A stretch of 64,000 nucleotides of DNA, taken from assembly GCF_004139715.1 (NCBI RefSeq), contig NZ_CP035544.1:2170001-2234000 (forward strand). The letters run 5' to 3'. This document shows positions 8,786 to 17,933 of this stretch, one piece after another (positions within the stretch are counted from its first letter, which is position 1; the number at the start of each line of letters is the position of its first letter). The position numbers and the translations under genes are program-made. Under the pieces are notes generated by a model. That model saw only the letters and a program-made list of their open reading frames with translations, did no database searches and had not been told where the DNA came from. The DNA is from Muriicola soli. GTDB lineage: Bacteria > Bacteroidota > Bacteroidia > Flavobacteriales > Flavobacteriaceae.

Positions 8786-9238
8786 CTAATTTTTGACTGC
8801 AATTACATCTATTTCCACCTTTGCGTTGCGCGCAAGACCTGAAGCCGCAAAAGTAGTGCGAGCCGGTTTATTGGTGAAGTATTTAGAATACACCTCATTA
8901 AAGGAGGAAAAATCTTCCATGGTACTGAGAATTACTGTGCATTTGACCACGTTTTTGAGTCCTAATCCGTGATGTTCCAGAACAGCTTCTATATTTGAAA
9001 TCGCCTGGGATGTTTCCGCCTGTATCCCTCCTTCCACCATGGTTCTTGTACTGTGATCCATCCCGATTTGCCCTGCGAGGAAAAATAAATTTCCTGCTTC
9101 AACGGCATCACTGAAGGGAGCCCCTTGCTTTTTGGGTTCATGGGATTGGTGAAAAATTATTTCCCGGGTATCCTGTGACATCGCCATGGGCATGCCGAGA
9201 AAGAAGCAAAGCAGAAAAAGTGGAACGCAGTATTTCAT
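8786..9238 (-). CDS. RidA-family protein with signal peptide
   Basis: RidA/YjgF/UK114 fold protein of 150 residues. The core region (FFLAGQIGMD, the central helix with GLGLKNVVKCTV, and PARTTFAASGLARNAKVEID) matches the family, including the Arg that in active RidA binds the carboxylate of the imine substrate. The first 20 residues form a hydrophobic signal sequence ending near AMSQ, so the protein is probably periplasmic, unlike cytosolic RidA. Function outside the cytosol is unknown. Divergent from the HerA-like gene. Confidence 0.85.
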   Translation of the reverse strand: MKYCVPLFLLCFFLGMPMAMSQDTREIIFHQSHEPKKQGAPFSDAVEAGNLFFLAGQIGMDHSTRTMVEGGIQAETSQAISNIEAVLEHHGLGLKNVVKCTVILSTMEDFSSFNEVYSKYFTNKPARTTFAASGLARNAKVEIDVIAVKN

Positions 9239-9295
9239 AATGTGCAGTTTTATTGTTGCTTAAAATTACCCTATTTTTATTGAAAATTAAGAATC

Positions 9296-10810
9296 ATGAG
9301 CAAGAAGGACGAATTCTTCGCACATATTGAAAAAGGGTATACCACCAAGGGTGATTATGTCTCCATGGGAGCCGCAATGCTCGAAGGAGAAACCATCACC
9401 AATGCCCTGGTGAAAATTCCTCTGAAAACACTCAACAGACACGGTCTTATTGCAGGTGCCACCGGAACCGGAAAAACTAAAACACTGCAGGTATTGGCAG
9501 AAAACCTTTCCGATAAAGGGATTCCTGTGATGCTCATGGATTTGAAAGGTGACCTTAGCGGTCTGGCTAAGCCCAGTCCCGGTCATCCCAAAATTGATGA
9601 AAGACATGAAAAAATAGGGTTCCCCTTTACAGCCAAGGAGTTTCCGGTAGAGATATTGTCTCTTTCCGAACAAGAGGGGGTAAAACTCAGGGCAACCGTA
9701 TCCGAATTTGGTCCTGTATTACTCTCAAGGATTTTAGATCTATCTGTCACTCAGGAAGGCATCGTTGCCGTTATCTTTAAGTACTGTGACGATCATAAAT
9801 TACCCCTGCTCGATCTCAAGGACTTCAAGAAAGTCCTGCAATATTCGACGGGAGAAGGCAAAAAGGAATTCGAAGATAATTACGGTCGTATTGCGACGAG
9901 TTCTACCGGAGCCATCCTCCGCAAAATTATTGAACTGGAGCAGCAGGGAGCGGATCTGTTCTTTGGAGAAAAATCCTTTGATGTAAGCGATCTTACCAGA
10001 ATAGATGAAAATGGCAGGGGAATCATCAGCATTCTAAGGCTTACTGATATCCAGGATCGACCTAAGTTATTTTCCACTTTTATGCTGAGCTTACTGGCAG
10101 AAGTGTACGCCACTTTTCCCGAACAGGGCGACAGCGACCGGCCAGAACTTATCCTGTTTATCGACGAGGCCCACCTCATCTTTAAGGAAGCTTCAAAAGC
10201 CTTGTTAGACCAAATTGAAAGTATTGTGAAACTCATACGTTCCAAAGGCATTGGATTGTACTTTGTAACTCAAAACCCTACTGACGTCCCAGATGCTGTT
10301 CTCTCCCAATTGGGATTAAAAGTGCAGCATGCCCTCAGAGCGTTTACAGCAAAAGACAGGAAGGCGATAAAGCTCACGGCAGAAAACTATCCCATTTCAG
10401 AATATTACGATACCAAGGAAGTGCTGACATCACTGGGGATTGGCGAAGCTTTGATTAGTGCGTTGGACGAAAAAGGCCGGCCTACTCCGCTGGCGGCTAC
10501 GCTCTTAAGAGCACCAATGAGCAGAATGGATATCCTGACACAAAAGGAGTTAAAAGAAGTCATCGATAACTCGCGCCTCGTCCAGAAATACAATGAAACC
10601 ATCGACAGGGAAAGTGCCTATGAAATCCTGAATGAAAAGATCGAAAAAGCAGAAGAAAAGGCAAAAGAAGAAGAATCCAGGTCATCAGAAAAATCCAGGA
10701 CTACGTCCAGCCGAAGACGAAGTACCCGCCAGAACCCGGTGGTAAAAGTCCTTACTAGCGCCACGTTTATCCGTGGGGTTCTCGGTATCCTTCGAAAAGC
10801 AATGAAGTAA
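9296..10810 (+). CDS. HerA-like ATPase (DUF853 family)
   Basis: P-loop ATPase of 504 residues related to HerA/FtsK-type DNA translocases (DUF853). Walker A is GATGTGKT (residues 54-61). Walker B is LILFIDEAH, followed by a sensor stretch FVTQNPTD. The C-terminal 80 residues are Glu/Lys/Ser/Arg-rich and probably disordered or coiled. No NurA-type nuclease is adjacent, so the partner is unknown; the family is widespread as a single gene. Confidence 0.88.
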   Translation: MSKKDEFFAHIEKGYTTKGDYVSMGAAMLEGETITNALVKIPLKTLNRHGLIAGATGTGKTKTLQVLAENLSDKGIPVMLMDLKGDLSGLAKPSPGHPKIDERHEKIGFPFTAKEFPVEILSLSEQEGVKLRATVSEFGPVLLSRILDLSVTQEGIVAVIFKYCDDHKLPLLDLKDFKKVLQYSTGEGKKEFEDNYGRIATSSTGAILRKIIELEQQGADLFFGEKSFDVSDLTRIDENGRGIISILRLTDIQDRPKLFSTFMLSLLAEVYATFPEQGDSDRPELILFIDEAHLIFKEASKALLDQIESIVKLIRSKGIGLYFVTQNPTDVPDAVLSQLGLKVQHALRAFTAKDRKAIKLTAENYPISEYYDTKEVLTSLGIGEALISALDEKGRPTPLAATLLRAPMSRMDILTQKELKEVIDNSRLVQKYNETIDRESAYEILNEKIEKAEEKAKEEESRSSEKSRTTSSRRRSTRQNPVVKVLTSATFIRGVLGILRKAMK

Positions 10811-10858
10811 ACCGACTTAAAAACACCTATTTAAAGTCAATCCTCAAAATTATCATCA

Positions 10859-11404
10859 ATGAAATATTTATCTGGCCTATGCCTTTTTCTACTTCTTTTT
10901 ATTTCTTGTAAAAAGGAGCAGGATCCCAATTTTAGTATTGCTGCAGACCGAGTTGGAAAGATTGAAAAGTCGACCAAAATAAATGAACTGGACAAGATTT
11001 TCGAAACCGATTCCTTGATTAAACCGTCCTCATCGCCAGAGGGGAACAGAACATCAAACCTTATAGAAGTATACGAAAAGGGTGGAAAACAATTACTGAG
11101 TATTACGCCTACGGCTGATAGTATTCCGGGAATCGCCAATATCCGTATTCACGATGCGAGATATACCACTGAAAATGGTATTTCGGTCTTGAGTACTTTT
11201 AAAGATATACGAGAAAAACTCCCAGTAAAGAAGGTGATCACTTCTCTCAACAACGTGGTGATCCTGATCAAAGAAAATGACGTTTATTTTACGATCAGCA
11301 AGGATGAATTGCCTGCAGAGCTCCGATTTAATAATACGGATATTGATGTGGTGCAAATCCCAGATGGGGCTAAGATCAAGTACATGATGGTTGGCTGGAA
11401 TTAA
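10859..11404 (+). CDS. uncharacterised lipoprotein
   Basis: Family not recognised. It encodes 181 residues with a clear lipoprotein signal peptide (LLLFISC, Cys17, followed by KKEQD). The mature part is mixed alpha/beta by appearance, with no catalytic motif that I can name. It follows the HerA-like gene by 48 bases in the same direction and may share its transcript. Confidence 0.7.
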   Translation: MKYLSGLCLFLLLFISCKKEQDPNFSIAADRVGKIEKSTKINELDKIFETDSLIKPSSSPEGNRTSNLIEVYEKGGKQLLSITPTADSIPGIANIRIHDARYTTENGISVLSTFKDIREKLPVKKVITSLNNVVILIKENDVYFTISKDELPAELRFNNTDIDVVQIPDGAKIKYMMVGWN

Positions 11405-11509
11405 ACGTTTCCGTAAACGCCGATATATCTGGCATTCAGCTGTTAATTAATTCCAAAGTTTTATTGGGCTCAGGCACCTTTTGCTTATTTTAAGGCAAAC
11501 ATCCACCTT

Positions 11510-12472
11510 ATGAAAACTTTTGCCGCTATACTTCTACTGATATTAACATCTCAATTTACAATAGGACAGTATGAATACGATGTATCTGCTCAACATCCGT
11601 ACGGCCTGCCAAACCCCGAGGCGCCAAAAGAGTTATTAGACTTTGCCCCATTGATTGGAGAATGCGACTGTACCTCCATTAGCAGGAATCAGGATCAAAG
11701 TTGGGCCGAGCCTGTTGATATGGTATGGCGATTTAAGTATATTTTGAATGGTTACGGCGTTCAGGACGAAACCCTTAAGGCAGATGGCAAGCACTCCGGT
11801 AGTATTCGTCAATATGTAAAAGACAGTACTCGCTGGTATGTCCATTATTACAGTTCCGGATCACCTTCAACGATCCTACCGGCATGGGAGGGGAACAAGT
11901 CTGAGGATGGTAATATTGTATTATATAGAGAACAAAAAGCCCCAAATGGCCTGGATGGTTTTTACAAGATCACTTTTTCAGAAATTAACGCAAATGGATT
12001 CAAATGGCTTGGAGAATGGGTGAATAAAGAAGAGACCTTTTCCTTTCCAACCTGGAAGATAGATTGTAAAAAAAGGAAGGATCAGGATCTTGAAAATGGG
12101 CGAAAAGAATTGCTGAAAACAATGAAAGAGTTTTCTACAGCATACATGGAAGGCGATTACGATCGCATTGCAAATGCTTACACTGCAGATGGTAAAATAT
12201 TTCCAAATAACACTTCTATTATTACCGGTAAAGATGCCATAAAAAAACGCTGGATACTTCCAGAAGGCACCAGAATTCTCCATCATGAACTAAATCCTGA
12301 GGAAATAAATATCCTGGGGGACTATGCCTTCGATTATGGTTATTACTCAGGAAGATCAATTAATCTGAAGGGAGAAGAAACTGCATTTAAGGGTAAGTAT
12401 GTAGTTGTCTGGAAAAAAGTCAATTCAGAATGGAAGATGTATTTAGATATATGGAACCGCGTAGCGGATTAA
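11510..12472 (+). CDS. exported two-domain protein: DUF1579-like plus SnoaL/NTF2-like
   Basis: 320 residues with a cleavable signal peptide (ending TIGQ). The first domain (about 30-190) has repeated WxG/W-E strands (DMVWRFKY, FKWLGEW) like DUF1579/lipocalin-type barrels. The second (about 195-320) looks like a DUF4440/SnoaL NTF2-like fold (AYMEGDYDRIANAYTADGK and a C-terminal WKMYLDIWN). Enzyme activity cannot be assigned. It begins about 105 bases after the previous gene. Confidence 0.7.
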   Translation: MKTFAAILLLILTSQFTIGQYEYDVSAQHPYGLPNPEAPKELLDFAPLIGECDCTSISRNQDQSWAEPVDMVWRFKYILNGYGVQDETLKADGKHSGSIRQYVKDSTRWYVHYYSSGSPSTILPAWEGNKSEDGNIVLYREQKAPNGLDGFYKITFSEINANGFKWLGEWVNKEETFSFPTWKIDCKKRKDQDLENGRKELLKTMKEFSTAYMEGDYDRIANAYTADGKIFPNNTSIITGKDAIKKRWILPEGTRILHHELNPEEINILGDYAFDYGYYSGRSINLKGEETAFKGKYVVVWKKVNSEWKMYLDIWNRVAD

Positions 12473-12503
12473 TACAACTGTAAAAAAGTAATCAATTTTC
12501 CCG

Positions 12504-12532
12504 TTGAGAAATTTAAAAAGCCCGTATACTTG
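12504..12532 (+). promoter_or_regulatory. candidate promoter of the alpha/beta hydrolase gene
   Basis: TTG at 12504-12506, an 18-nt spacer and TATACTTG at 12525-12532. The -7 box is the same as the one ahead of the 7249 gene. Its position makes a GTG start at 12535 impossible and supports the ATG at 12574. Confidence 0.5.
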
Positions 12533-12573
12533 CGGTGCAAAAACGGGGATGTTCTCCCTGGCTAACCAAAAGA

Positions 12574-13413
12574 ATGATAGCGTACTTTCAGCGAATTTTA
12601 CCAAAGATCTACGGTTTATATTTTAATATAATAGCGCTTTTTTCGAAGGAGAAAGTGGCCGAAAAAGCCTTTCGTCTTTTTTGTAGTCCCCGTAAAGGAC
12701 GCGTACTACCTATTCAGGAAGCATTTCTCAACGAGGCGAAATTCGAAAGAGTAGAAGTAGAAGATATGCAGATCCAAACTTACCACTGGGAAGGGAAGGG
12801 AAGACGCGTACTCTTACTGCACGGATGGGAGAGCAATACATATCGCTGGAGAAACATGATTGGGTTTCTAAAGAAGGAAGATTTTGATATTCTCGCTTTT
12901 GACGCCCCTGCTCACGGATGGTCTACGGGAGAACTGTTTCATGTAATAAAGTATTCTGCTTGTACAAAAACCATGGTTGATAGGTATAAGCCCGATTATA
13001 TCATTGGACATTCGGTTGGTGGGATGACTGCCGTTTATCATCAGTATTTATGGCCCAAAAATTCTCTAAGTAAAATAGTAACTATCGGTTCTCCTTCGGA
13101 AATGAAGGATGTAATGGACCAATATCAGAGCATCCTGAATTTTAAGGATAGTGTTATGCGTGCTCTTAATCAATTGATAGTGGAAAGATTTGGTTTTGGA
13201 ATAAATGATTTTTCCACTTCTGTATTCGCCAAAGAACTCAATATTGATGGGCTGCTAATCCACGACAAATACGATACTATTGCCCCCTACCGCGCTTCTG
13301 AAAAGGTTCACCAGAATTGGAAAGGAAGCCAACTGATCAGCACTGAAGGTTTGGGCCATTCGATGCACCAGGACTTTGTTAGCCAGAATATCATTGATTT
13401 TTTGAAATCGTAG
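12574..13413 (+). CDS. alpha/beta hydrolase
   Basis: 279 residues with the alpha/beta hydrolase fold. The oxyanion-hole region is LLLHGWESN, the nucleophile elbow is GHSVGG (Ser nucleophile), the acid is the Asp in HDKYD and the catalytic His is in GLGHSMH. This is a complete triad for ester or related hydrolysis; substrate unknown. No signal peptide is obvious, though the N-terminus is hydrophobic. Start chosen at ATG 12574, since the GTG at 12535 abuts a promoter-like box. Confidence 0.85.
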   Translation: MIAYFQRILPKIYGLYFNIIALFSKEKVAEKAFRLFCSPRKGRVLPIQEAFLNEAKFERVEVEDMQIQTYHWEGKGRRVLLLHGWESNTYRWRNMIGFLKKEDFDILAFDAPAHGWSTGELFHVIKYSACTKTMVDRYKPDYIIGHSVGGMTAVYHQYLWPKNSLSKIVTIGSPSEMKDVMDQYQSILNFKDSVMRALNQLIVERFGFGINDFSTSVFAKELNIDGLLIHDKYDTIAPYRASEKVHQNWKGSQLISTEGLGHSMHQDFVSQNIIDFLKS

Positions 13414-13477
13414 AAAAGAAGTATTTTTAAAGTGCTCTCCAGGAGCCGAACCCAATATGAATCTCAACTGTTAATTT

Positions 13478-13900
13478 ATGTCTTCAATAACTCCTTTTCA
13501 TATCGCTATTCCTGTTCACAATCTTGAGGATTGTCGAACTTTCTACCGGGATGTCCTCAATTGCACCGAAGGGCGAAGCAGCGATCACTGGGTAGATTTT
13601 AACCTCTTTGGTCATCAATTGGTAATTCACTACAAGCCTAAGTCAACTGAAGACATTCATACCAATCCGGTTGATGGTAAAAACGTTCCTGTACCCCATT
13701 ACGGAGTAGTTCTGCCCTGGGACGACTTTCAAATATTTTCAAAGGAATTGAAAGCCAAAGGAATACATTTTATCATTGAGCCCTATGTGCGTTTTGAAGG
13801 AGAGGTTGGGGAGCAAGCTACTATGTTCTTTCTGGATCCGGCCGGAAATGCACTGGAATTCAAAGCTTTCAAGGATATGGGGCAATTGTTCGCAAAGTAA
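13478..13900 (+). CDS. VOC (glyoxalase/bleomycin-resistance) superfamily protein
   Basis: 140-residue protein with the beta-alpha-beta-beta-beta repeat of the vicinal oxygen chelate superfamily: FHIAIPV near the start, YRDVLNC, a central VPHYGVVL, and [13 protein letters not shown] near the end. His and Glu positions fit metal ligands. Members include dioxygenases, lyases and drug-binding proteins; this one cannot be narrowed further. Confidence 0.82.
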   Translation: MSSITPFHIAIPVHNLEDCRTFYRDVLNCTEGRSSDHWVDFNLFGHQLVIHYKPKSTEDIHTNPVDGKNVPVPHYGVVLPWDDFQIFSKELKAKGIHFIIEPYVRFEGEVGEQATMFFLDPAGNALEFKAFKDMGQLFAK

Positions 13901-14011
13901 AATACGCCGATTCAAGTTTCTGATTTTGAGGAGTATATGATTTTAAAATATAAGAAAACTGTCCGTTTTTTTGTATCTTAATAGGGTCTATCTATCACAA
14001 ACAACCCAATC

Positions 14012-14974
14012 ATGAAACAAAAGAAAATTATTGCCGTCGTAGGCGCAACTGGTGCCCAGGGAGGCGCAGTTGTCGCAGCACTGCTAAATGACCCTTCATC
14101 TGAGTTTGCCGTTAGGGCGATCACCAGAAATTCTGATTCAGAAAAGTCGAAGGCTCTTGCTGAAAAAGGAGCTGAAGTTGTCGAAGCCGACATCTCTGAC
14201 AAATCGAGCCTTACAGAAGCGTTTAAAGGGGCTTATGGAGCCTTCTGTGTCACTTTTTTCTGGGAACACTTCTCCCCCGAGAAAGAAATGAAGAATGCTC
14301 AGAACATGGCGGAAGCCGCTAAAGAAGCTGATCTTTCACATGTTATTTGGTCAACCCTTGAAGATACCAGAAAATGGGTTCCCCTATCAGATGACAGAAT
14401 GCCTACACTTATGGAGAAATACAAAGTACCCCACTTCGATGCAAAGGGTGTTTCCAATACTTATTTTGAAAGAGGCGGTGTTCCTTACACCTTCTTACTG
14501 ACATCTTTTTTCTGGGAGAATTTTATTTACTTCGGGGCTGAACCACAATACGGTCCGGACGGGGAACTGGCCATCACGTTTCCCATGGGAGATGCAAAAA
14601 TGCCCGGGATTGCGGTAGCCGATATCGGCAAATGCGCGATGGGTATTTTTAAGGCCGCCAATAGTTATAAAGGCAAAACCGTGGGCATTGCAGGAGAGCA
14701 TCTCAGCGGCCGCGAAATGGCCGAAGTATTCACCAGAATACTGGGCAAAAAGGTAAAATACAATGCTGTAACTCCTGAAATGTACCGGTCCTTTGGTTTT
14801 CCCGGAGCAGATGATTTGGGAAATATGTACCAGTTTAAAACCGAATTTGAATCTGTTTTCCGCGAGGCGAGAAATGTAGATGAAGCTCGTAGACTCAATC
14901 CTGAACTTCAATCTTTTGAAGCCTGGTTAAGAAAAAATAAAGCTAAAATTCCGGTTCATTCGCAGGCAACCTGA
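14012..14974 (+). CDS. NmrA/HSCARG-like NAD(P)-binding protein
   Basis: 320 residues of the atypical short-chain dehydrogenase type. The N-terminal dinucleotide motif is GATGAQGGAV, and the chain follows the NmrA/HSCARG pattern (SHVIWSTLED, FFWENF, a C-terminal GEHLSGREMAEVF). Such proteins often sense NADPH rather than catalyse, and the classical YxxxK pair is not evident. A strong terminator follows. Confidence 0.85.
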   Translation: MKQKKIIAVVGATGAQGGAVVAALLNDPSSEFAVRAITRNSDSEKSKALAEKGAEVVEADISDKSSLTEAFKGAYGAFCVTFFWEHFSPEKEMKNAQNMAEAAKEADLSHVIWSTLEDTRKWVPLSDDRMPTLMEKYKVPHFDAKGVSNTYFERGGVPYTFLLTSFFWENFIYFGAEPQYGPDGELAITFPMGDAKMPGIAVADIGKCAMGIFKAANSYKGKTVGIAGEHLSGREMAEVFTRILGKKVKYNAVTPEMYRSFGFPGADDLGNMYQFKTEFESVFREARNVDEARRLNPELQSFEAWLRKNKAKIPVHSQAT

Positions 14975-14996
14975 GTAGAATTAACCACGTAAGGTT

Positions 14997-15026
14997 ATGC
15001 CCCTTCATCGGAGGGGCATTTTTTTT
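14997..15026 (+). terminator. intrinsic terminator after the NmrA-like gene
   Basis: Perfect hairpin ATGCCCCTTC-ATCG-GAGGGGCAT-type stem (14997-15019) running straight into eight T. It ends the rightward unit before the leftward cluster. Confidence 0.85.
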
Positions 15027-15032
15027 GACTGA

Positions 15033-15224
15033 TCAGGATCTTTCCTTCTTTCTGAAACGATTTCTAATAATGAGGTATACCCCGTATAGAATTCCAAAGA
15101 TAAAACCCTCTCCAACTTCCCTGAAAAGAATTGCCTCAGTGACTTCTCCTTCCAGAATCAAGGACACAACTACATAGAGCGTCATGGCAACAGCCATGAC
15201 AATAATATACTTTCCCACTTTCAT
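15033..15224 (-). CDS. small two-helix membrane protein
   Basis: 63-residue ORF with two hydrophobic segments (residues about 5-24 and 38-54) and a basic C-terminus (RNRFRKKERS), giving a likely inside C-tail. No family recognised. It follows the DUF2306 gene by 21 bases in the same direction and uses the local codon style, so it is probably real. Confidence 0.55.
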   Translation of the reverse strand: MKVGKYIIVMAVAMTLYVVVSLILEGEVTEAILFREVGEGFIFGILYGVYLIIRNRFRKKERS

Positions 15225-15245
15225 TCCTTACTGCTCCTTTATTGG

Positions 15246-15869
15246 TTAACCCAAGATAAGACCTTTGCGCCTTACCCAGAAAAATGCAAATATCATATTG
15301 GGAACCCAGCACAGCCAGGCTACAATCCTGTAAGCCGTGATAAATTCACCAAATACCACGGTGAGCAAAGGAAGCCAGATACGCAGCGTTACAGCCGCAA
15401 AGCAGAGGGCATAGCTGTAAATCATAAACCCCTGGTGAAGCGATATGTCATTTTTTCTAATGGCCCTGTATGCCATATAGGTGGTCCATAACCAAAGGAT
15501 TCCCAGGCTAATGAATCCTGCAGAGGCAATCAGACCGCCAGTGGCATACATACCAATATAAATTCCACAGCTTCCACTAATGAGCACAGAAATCATGTAA
15601 ATCCTGCCAATGAGCCTGTGTCGCTTTAAATTCCGGTTTCTGAATTCCTTGAGGAATTGAATCCACCCAATGATAAGTGCCAGTCCACCCAAGAGGATAT
15701 GACCATAAAATCCAATATTCCAGAAAATGTTCGATAAGAGCTCATCGCTTTTAGATGCCAAAAGGCCAAATTCCCTGTCTATAATAAAGTAGGTCAAAGG
15801 ATACAAACCAATAGAAACCGCCATAATGGCGAATACGATAAAGGCGAACTTGTTGGTTGTGTTTTTCAT
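15246..15869 (-). CDS. DUF2306 membrane protein
   Basis: 207-residue polytopic membrane protein with about six helices. The stretch KRHRLIGRIYMI carries the conserved His-Arg-Gly-Arg pattern of DUF2306, and a further His lies in SLHQGFMIYSYAL. Function of the family is unknown; histidines within helices suggest a haem- or redox-linked role, but this is inference. It starts 4 bases after the esterase gene stop, an operon arrangement. Confidence 0.78.
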   Translation of the reverse strand: MKNTTNKFAFIVFAIMAVSIGLYPLTYFIIDREFGLLASKSDELLSNIFWNIGFYGHILLGGLALIIGWIQFLKEFRNRNLKRHRLIGRIYMISVLISGSCGIYIGMYATGGLIASAGFISLGILWLWTTYMAYRAIRKNDISLHQGFMIYSYALCFAAVTLRIWLPLLTVVFGEFITAYRIVAWLCWVPNMIFAFFWVRRKGLILG

Positions 15870-15873
15870 AACC

Positions 15874-17610
15874 CTAGCGATATCTCCAACTCTTCAGATC
15901 AGCTCCCTCAGGTGCAGATTCTGCTATTCTTTTCATGATCTTGGGGATGTACATGCTGTTATAACGTAAACGACTAATGTGATTGGGCTCAACCGGATCC
16001 CCGTTCCAGCAATGTTCTGCCCGGTCCCCGTATTTCACCTCCCCATCGTAATAAGGATCAGTAGTGCTTTCAAGAAAGTCCTCCATCCGATAAACAGCGT
16101 TATTTAGGTAGTAATTATCCATGTCCCCACAGTAGATATGAATTTTTCCTTTGAGTTTTTCTCCCAGATTTTCCCAGTCGCGTTCCAGGATGTATCTCAA
16201 ATCATAATTCTCTTTCCAGTATTCAGCTACAGTATGATCAATGTCTCCTGTCATTTTATCCCAAAGGCGTTGAGGATATCCGTCGTCTCCCTGTGGAGAG
16301 TAGGTGGCCTCCCAAATATCCCACTGCTGCCCTGAACGCGACTTATCACCCAAGACCAGCTCTAGGTGATTATTCCCTCTCACAGTGCCCTGTATCTGCC
16401 CCAAATAGTCTCTGTGTGCCGGCACTTCTAAATTTATAAAGTCACTTTCGTAGAAATACGCATTTTGGTCCTCATAGATATCGGTTAGGCAATACGCTTT
16501 AAAATCGATAGGATCCGGACAAGCGGCAAAACATCCGTTGAATTCCTCAGGGTACTTTACCTGTACTGCCAAGGCTTCCCAGCCGCCGGTAGAACCACCG
16601 TAAAGAAAGCGTGACCAACCTTCCCCCAGACCCCTGAACTGCTCTTCAATATGGGGAATGAGCTCATAGGTGATCGCATCTCCATAGGGGCCCTGACTGG
16701 CCGAATTTACGGCATAGGAATCATCGTAATACGGGGTTGGATGTTGAATTTGGATAATCAGGAATCGCGGAAAATCGGGTTCATTCCACCTTTTGTAAAA
16801 ATCAAAAGCCTCCTGCTGCTGGATGATATTGTACCCTTCAACACCGAATCTGGCCGAGTATTCGGGTTCGAGATTTGGATCCGGCGGTTGTGTCCGGAAA
16901 CCACCAAAGTCGGCCGGAAAATGCCCGTGAAAGATCATCAGGGGATACCTGGCCTCAGGATGTTCCTCAAAGCCTTTGGGAAGCAGCACATGAGCTCCCA
17001 GATACATATCCCTGCCCCAGAATTCAGATAATTTGTCTGACTTTATTTTTATGTGCTTTATCCATTTCGTGTCTTCCGGTTCTTCAATAGGAGGAATCTT
17101 TTGATCGAGAAGCAGGTCCAGATTGCCAATCCCCTTATCCGAAACAGTTATTTTCACAGGACTGCTGTACAGGTTGCCGGGTGATCTATTCCACTGTTGC
17201 CCTTCTCCGTTATCCATCGGAAGCTTCACGGTATGGCCGGTAGACAGGTCAAAGGTCTCGTATACATGTAAAAGGGCCTGTACCCAATATTCCCCTGCAG
17301 GTATCTCTGAAAGTTGGGCTATTGGAAAGCCAAAGGCCTCAGGATCGAAGGGTGTTGCCTGCCCCGGTTGCATCTGGTTGACATTCATTCCGTAGATCAA
17401 CTGGGTTCCCAGCCCTGAATTAATCTGGAACCTGGGTTCTACCTCATTGTCTTTAGCCAGCATCAATAATAGTCGACCATCCAGAGCAGTTTCGCTCTCA
17501 GTATCAGAGAAAGATATGGAAATGGTGTTGTTTTTTGCTGTAGACGAGGAGTCATTACAACTTGTCAATAAGACCGAAATACAGATGAAAAGAAGAGTTA
17601 TGTGTTTCAT
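15874..17610 (-). CDS. esterase-like lipoprotein (alpha/beta hydrolase, putative esterase family)
   Basis: 578 residues with a lipoprotein signal peptide (VLLTSC, Cys18). An N-terminal beta-rich domain is followed by a hydrolase domain of the enterochelin-esterase/Esterase-D kind. The domain has YPLMIFHGH as oxyanion-hole region, GGSTGGWEA as the serine elbow and DHTVAEYW or a C-terminal His in AEHCWNG as candidate catalytic His. It is probably exported to the periplasm or outer membrane. Heads a three-gene leftward unit. Confidence 0.8.
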   Translation of the reverse strand: MKHITLLFICISVLLTSCNDSSSTAKNNTISISFSDTESETALDGRLLLMLAKDNEVEPRFQINSGLGTQLIYGMNVNQMQPGQATPFDPEAFGFPIAQLSEIPAGEYWVQALLHVYETFDLSTGHTVKLPMDNGEGQQWNRSPGNLYSSPVKITVSDKGIGNLDLLLDQKIPPIEEPEDTKWIKHIKIKSDKLSEFWGRDMYLGAHVLLPKGFEEHPEARYPLMIFHGHFPADFGGFRTQPPDPNLEPEYSARFGVEGYNIIQQQEAFDFYKRWNEPDFPRFLIIQIQHPTPYYDDSYAVNSASQGPYGDAITYELIPHIEEQFRGLGEGWSRFLYGGSTGGWEALAVQVKYPEEFNGCFAACPDPIDFKAYCLTDIYEDQNAYFYESDFINLEVPAHRDYLGQIQGTVRGNNHLELVLGDKSRSGQQWDIWEATYSPQGDDGYPQRLWDKMTGDIDHTVAEYWKENYDLRYILERDWENLGEKLKGKIHIYCGDMDNYYLNNAVYRMEDFLESTTDPYYDGEVKYGDRAEHCWNGDPVEPNHISRLRYNSMYIPKIMKRIAESAPEGADLKSWRYR

Positions 17611-17732
17611 TTAACCGAAATATTTTCGATAAAAGGTACCGATTTTTAAGAATGCCACCAATACCAAACTGTTTTTTTCACCGTTTTAATTAATCAGTAA
17701 CTCGGTAATCATGCCTACTAAATTATTGAGCT

Positions 17733-17888
17733 ATGAAACGTCCCTATGTGATTTATTTCTTACTGGTGATCCTGTCAATTATCTGCACCTGGAGTTGTAC
17801 AAATGACGAAGGTGAAAGCGATATTGATATTCTTACCCCGAATGATTCTACCCAGGCGGAGTATGAAACAAGGGATTTACCACAATAG
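17733..17888 (+). CDS. 51-residue putative lipoprotein
   Basis: A short ORF (ATG 17733, TAG 17886) encoding 51 residues. The N-terminus MKRPYVIYFLLVIL is a typical signal peptide, ending in TWSC (Cys22). The mature piece TNDEGESDID is acidic, as expected for exported Bacteroidota lipoproteins. No family recognised. It sits alone between two leftward genes and is followed at once by a hairpin with a T run. Confidence 0.55.
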   Translation: MKRPYVIYFLLVILSIICTWSCTNDEGESDIDILTPNDSTQAEYETRDLPQ

Positions 17889-17923
17889 AAAAAACCCTCC
17901 GATTGGAGGGTTTCTTTTTTTAG
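17889..17923. terminator. bidirectional intrinsic terminator
   Basis: Hairpin AAACCCTCC-GATT-GGAGGGTTT (about 17892-17913) with A's before and T's after, so it can stop the small lipoprotein gene on the plus strand and, less certainly, read from the other side. Confidence 0.75.
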
Positions 17924-17933
17924 TCAATAAACT

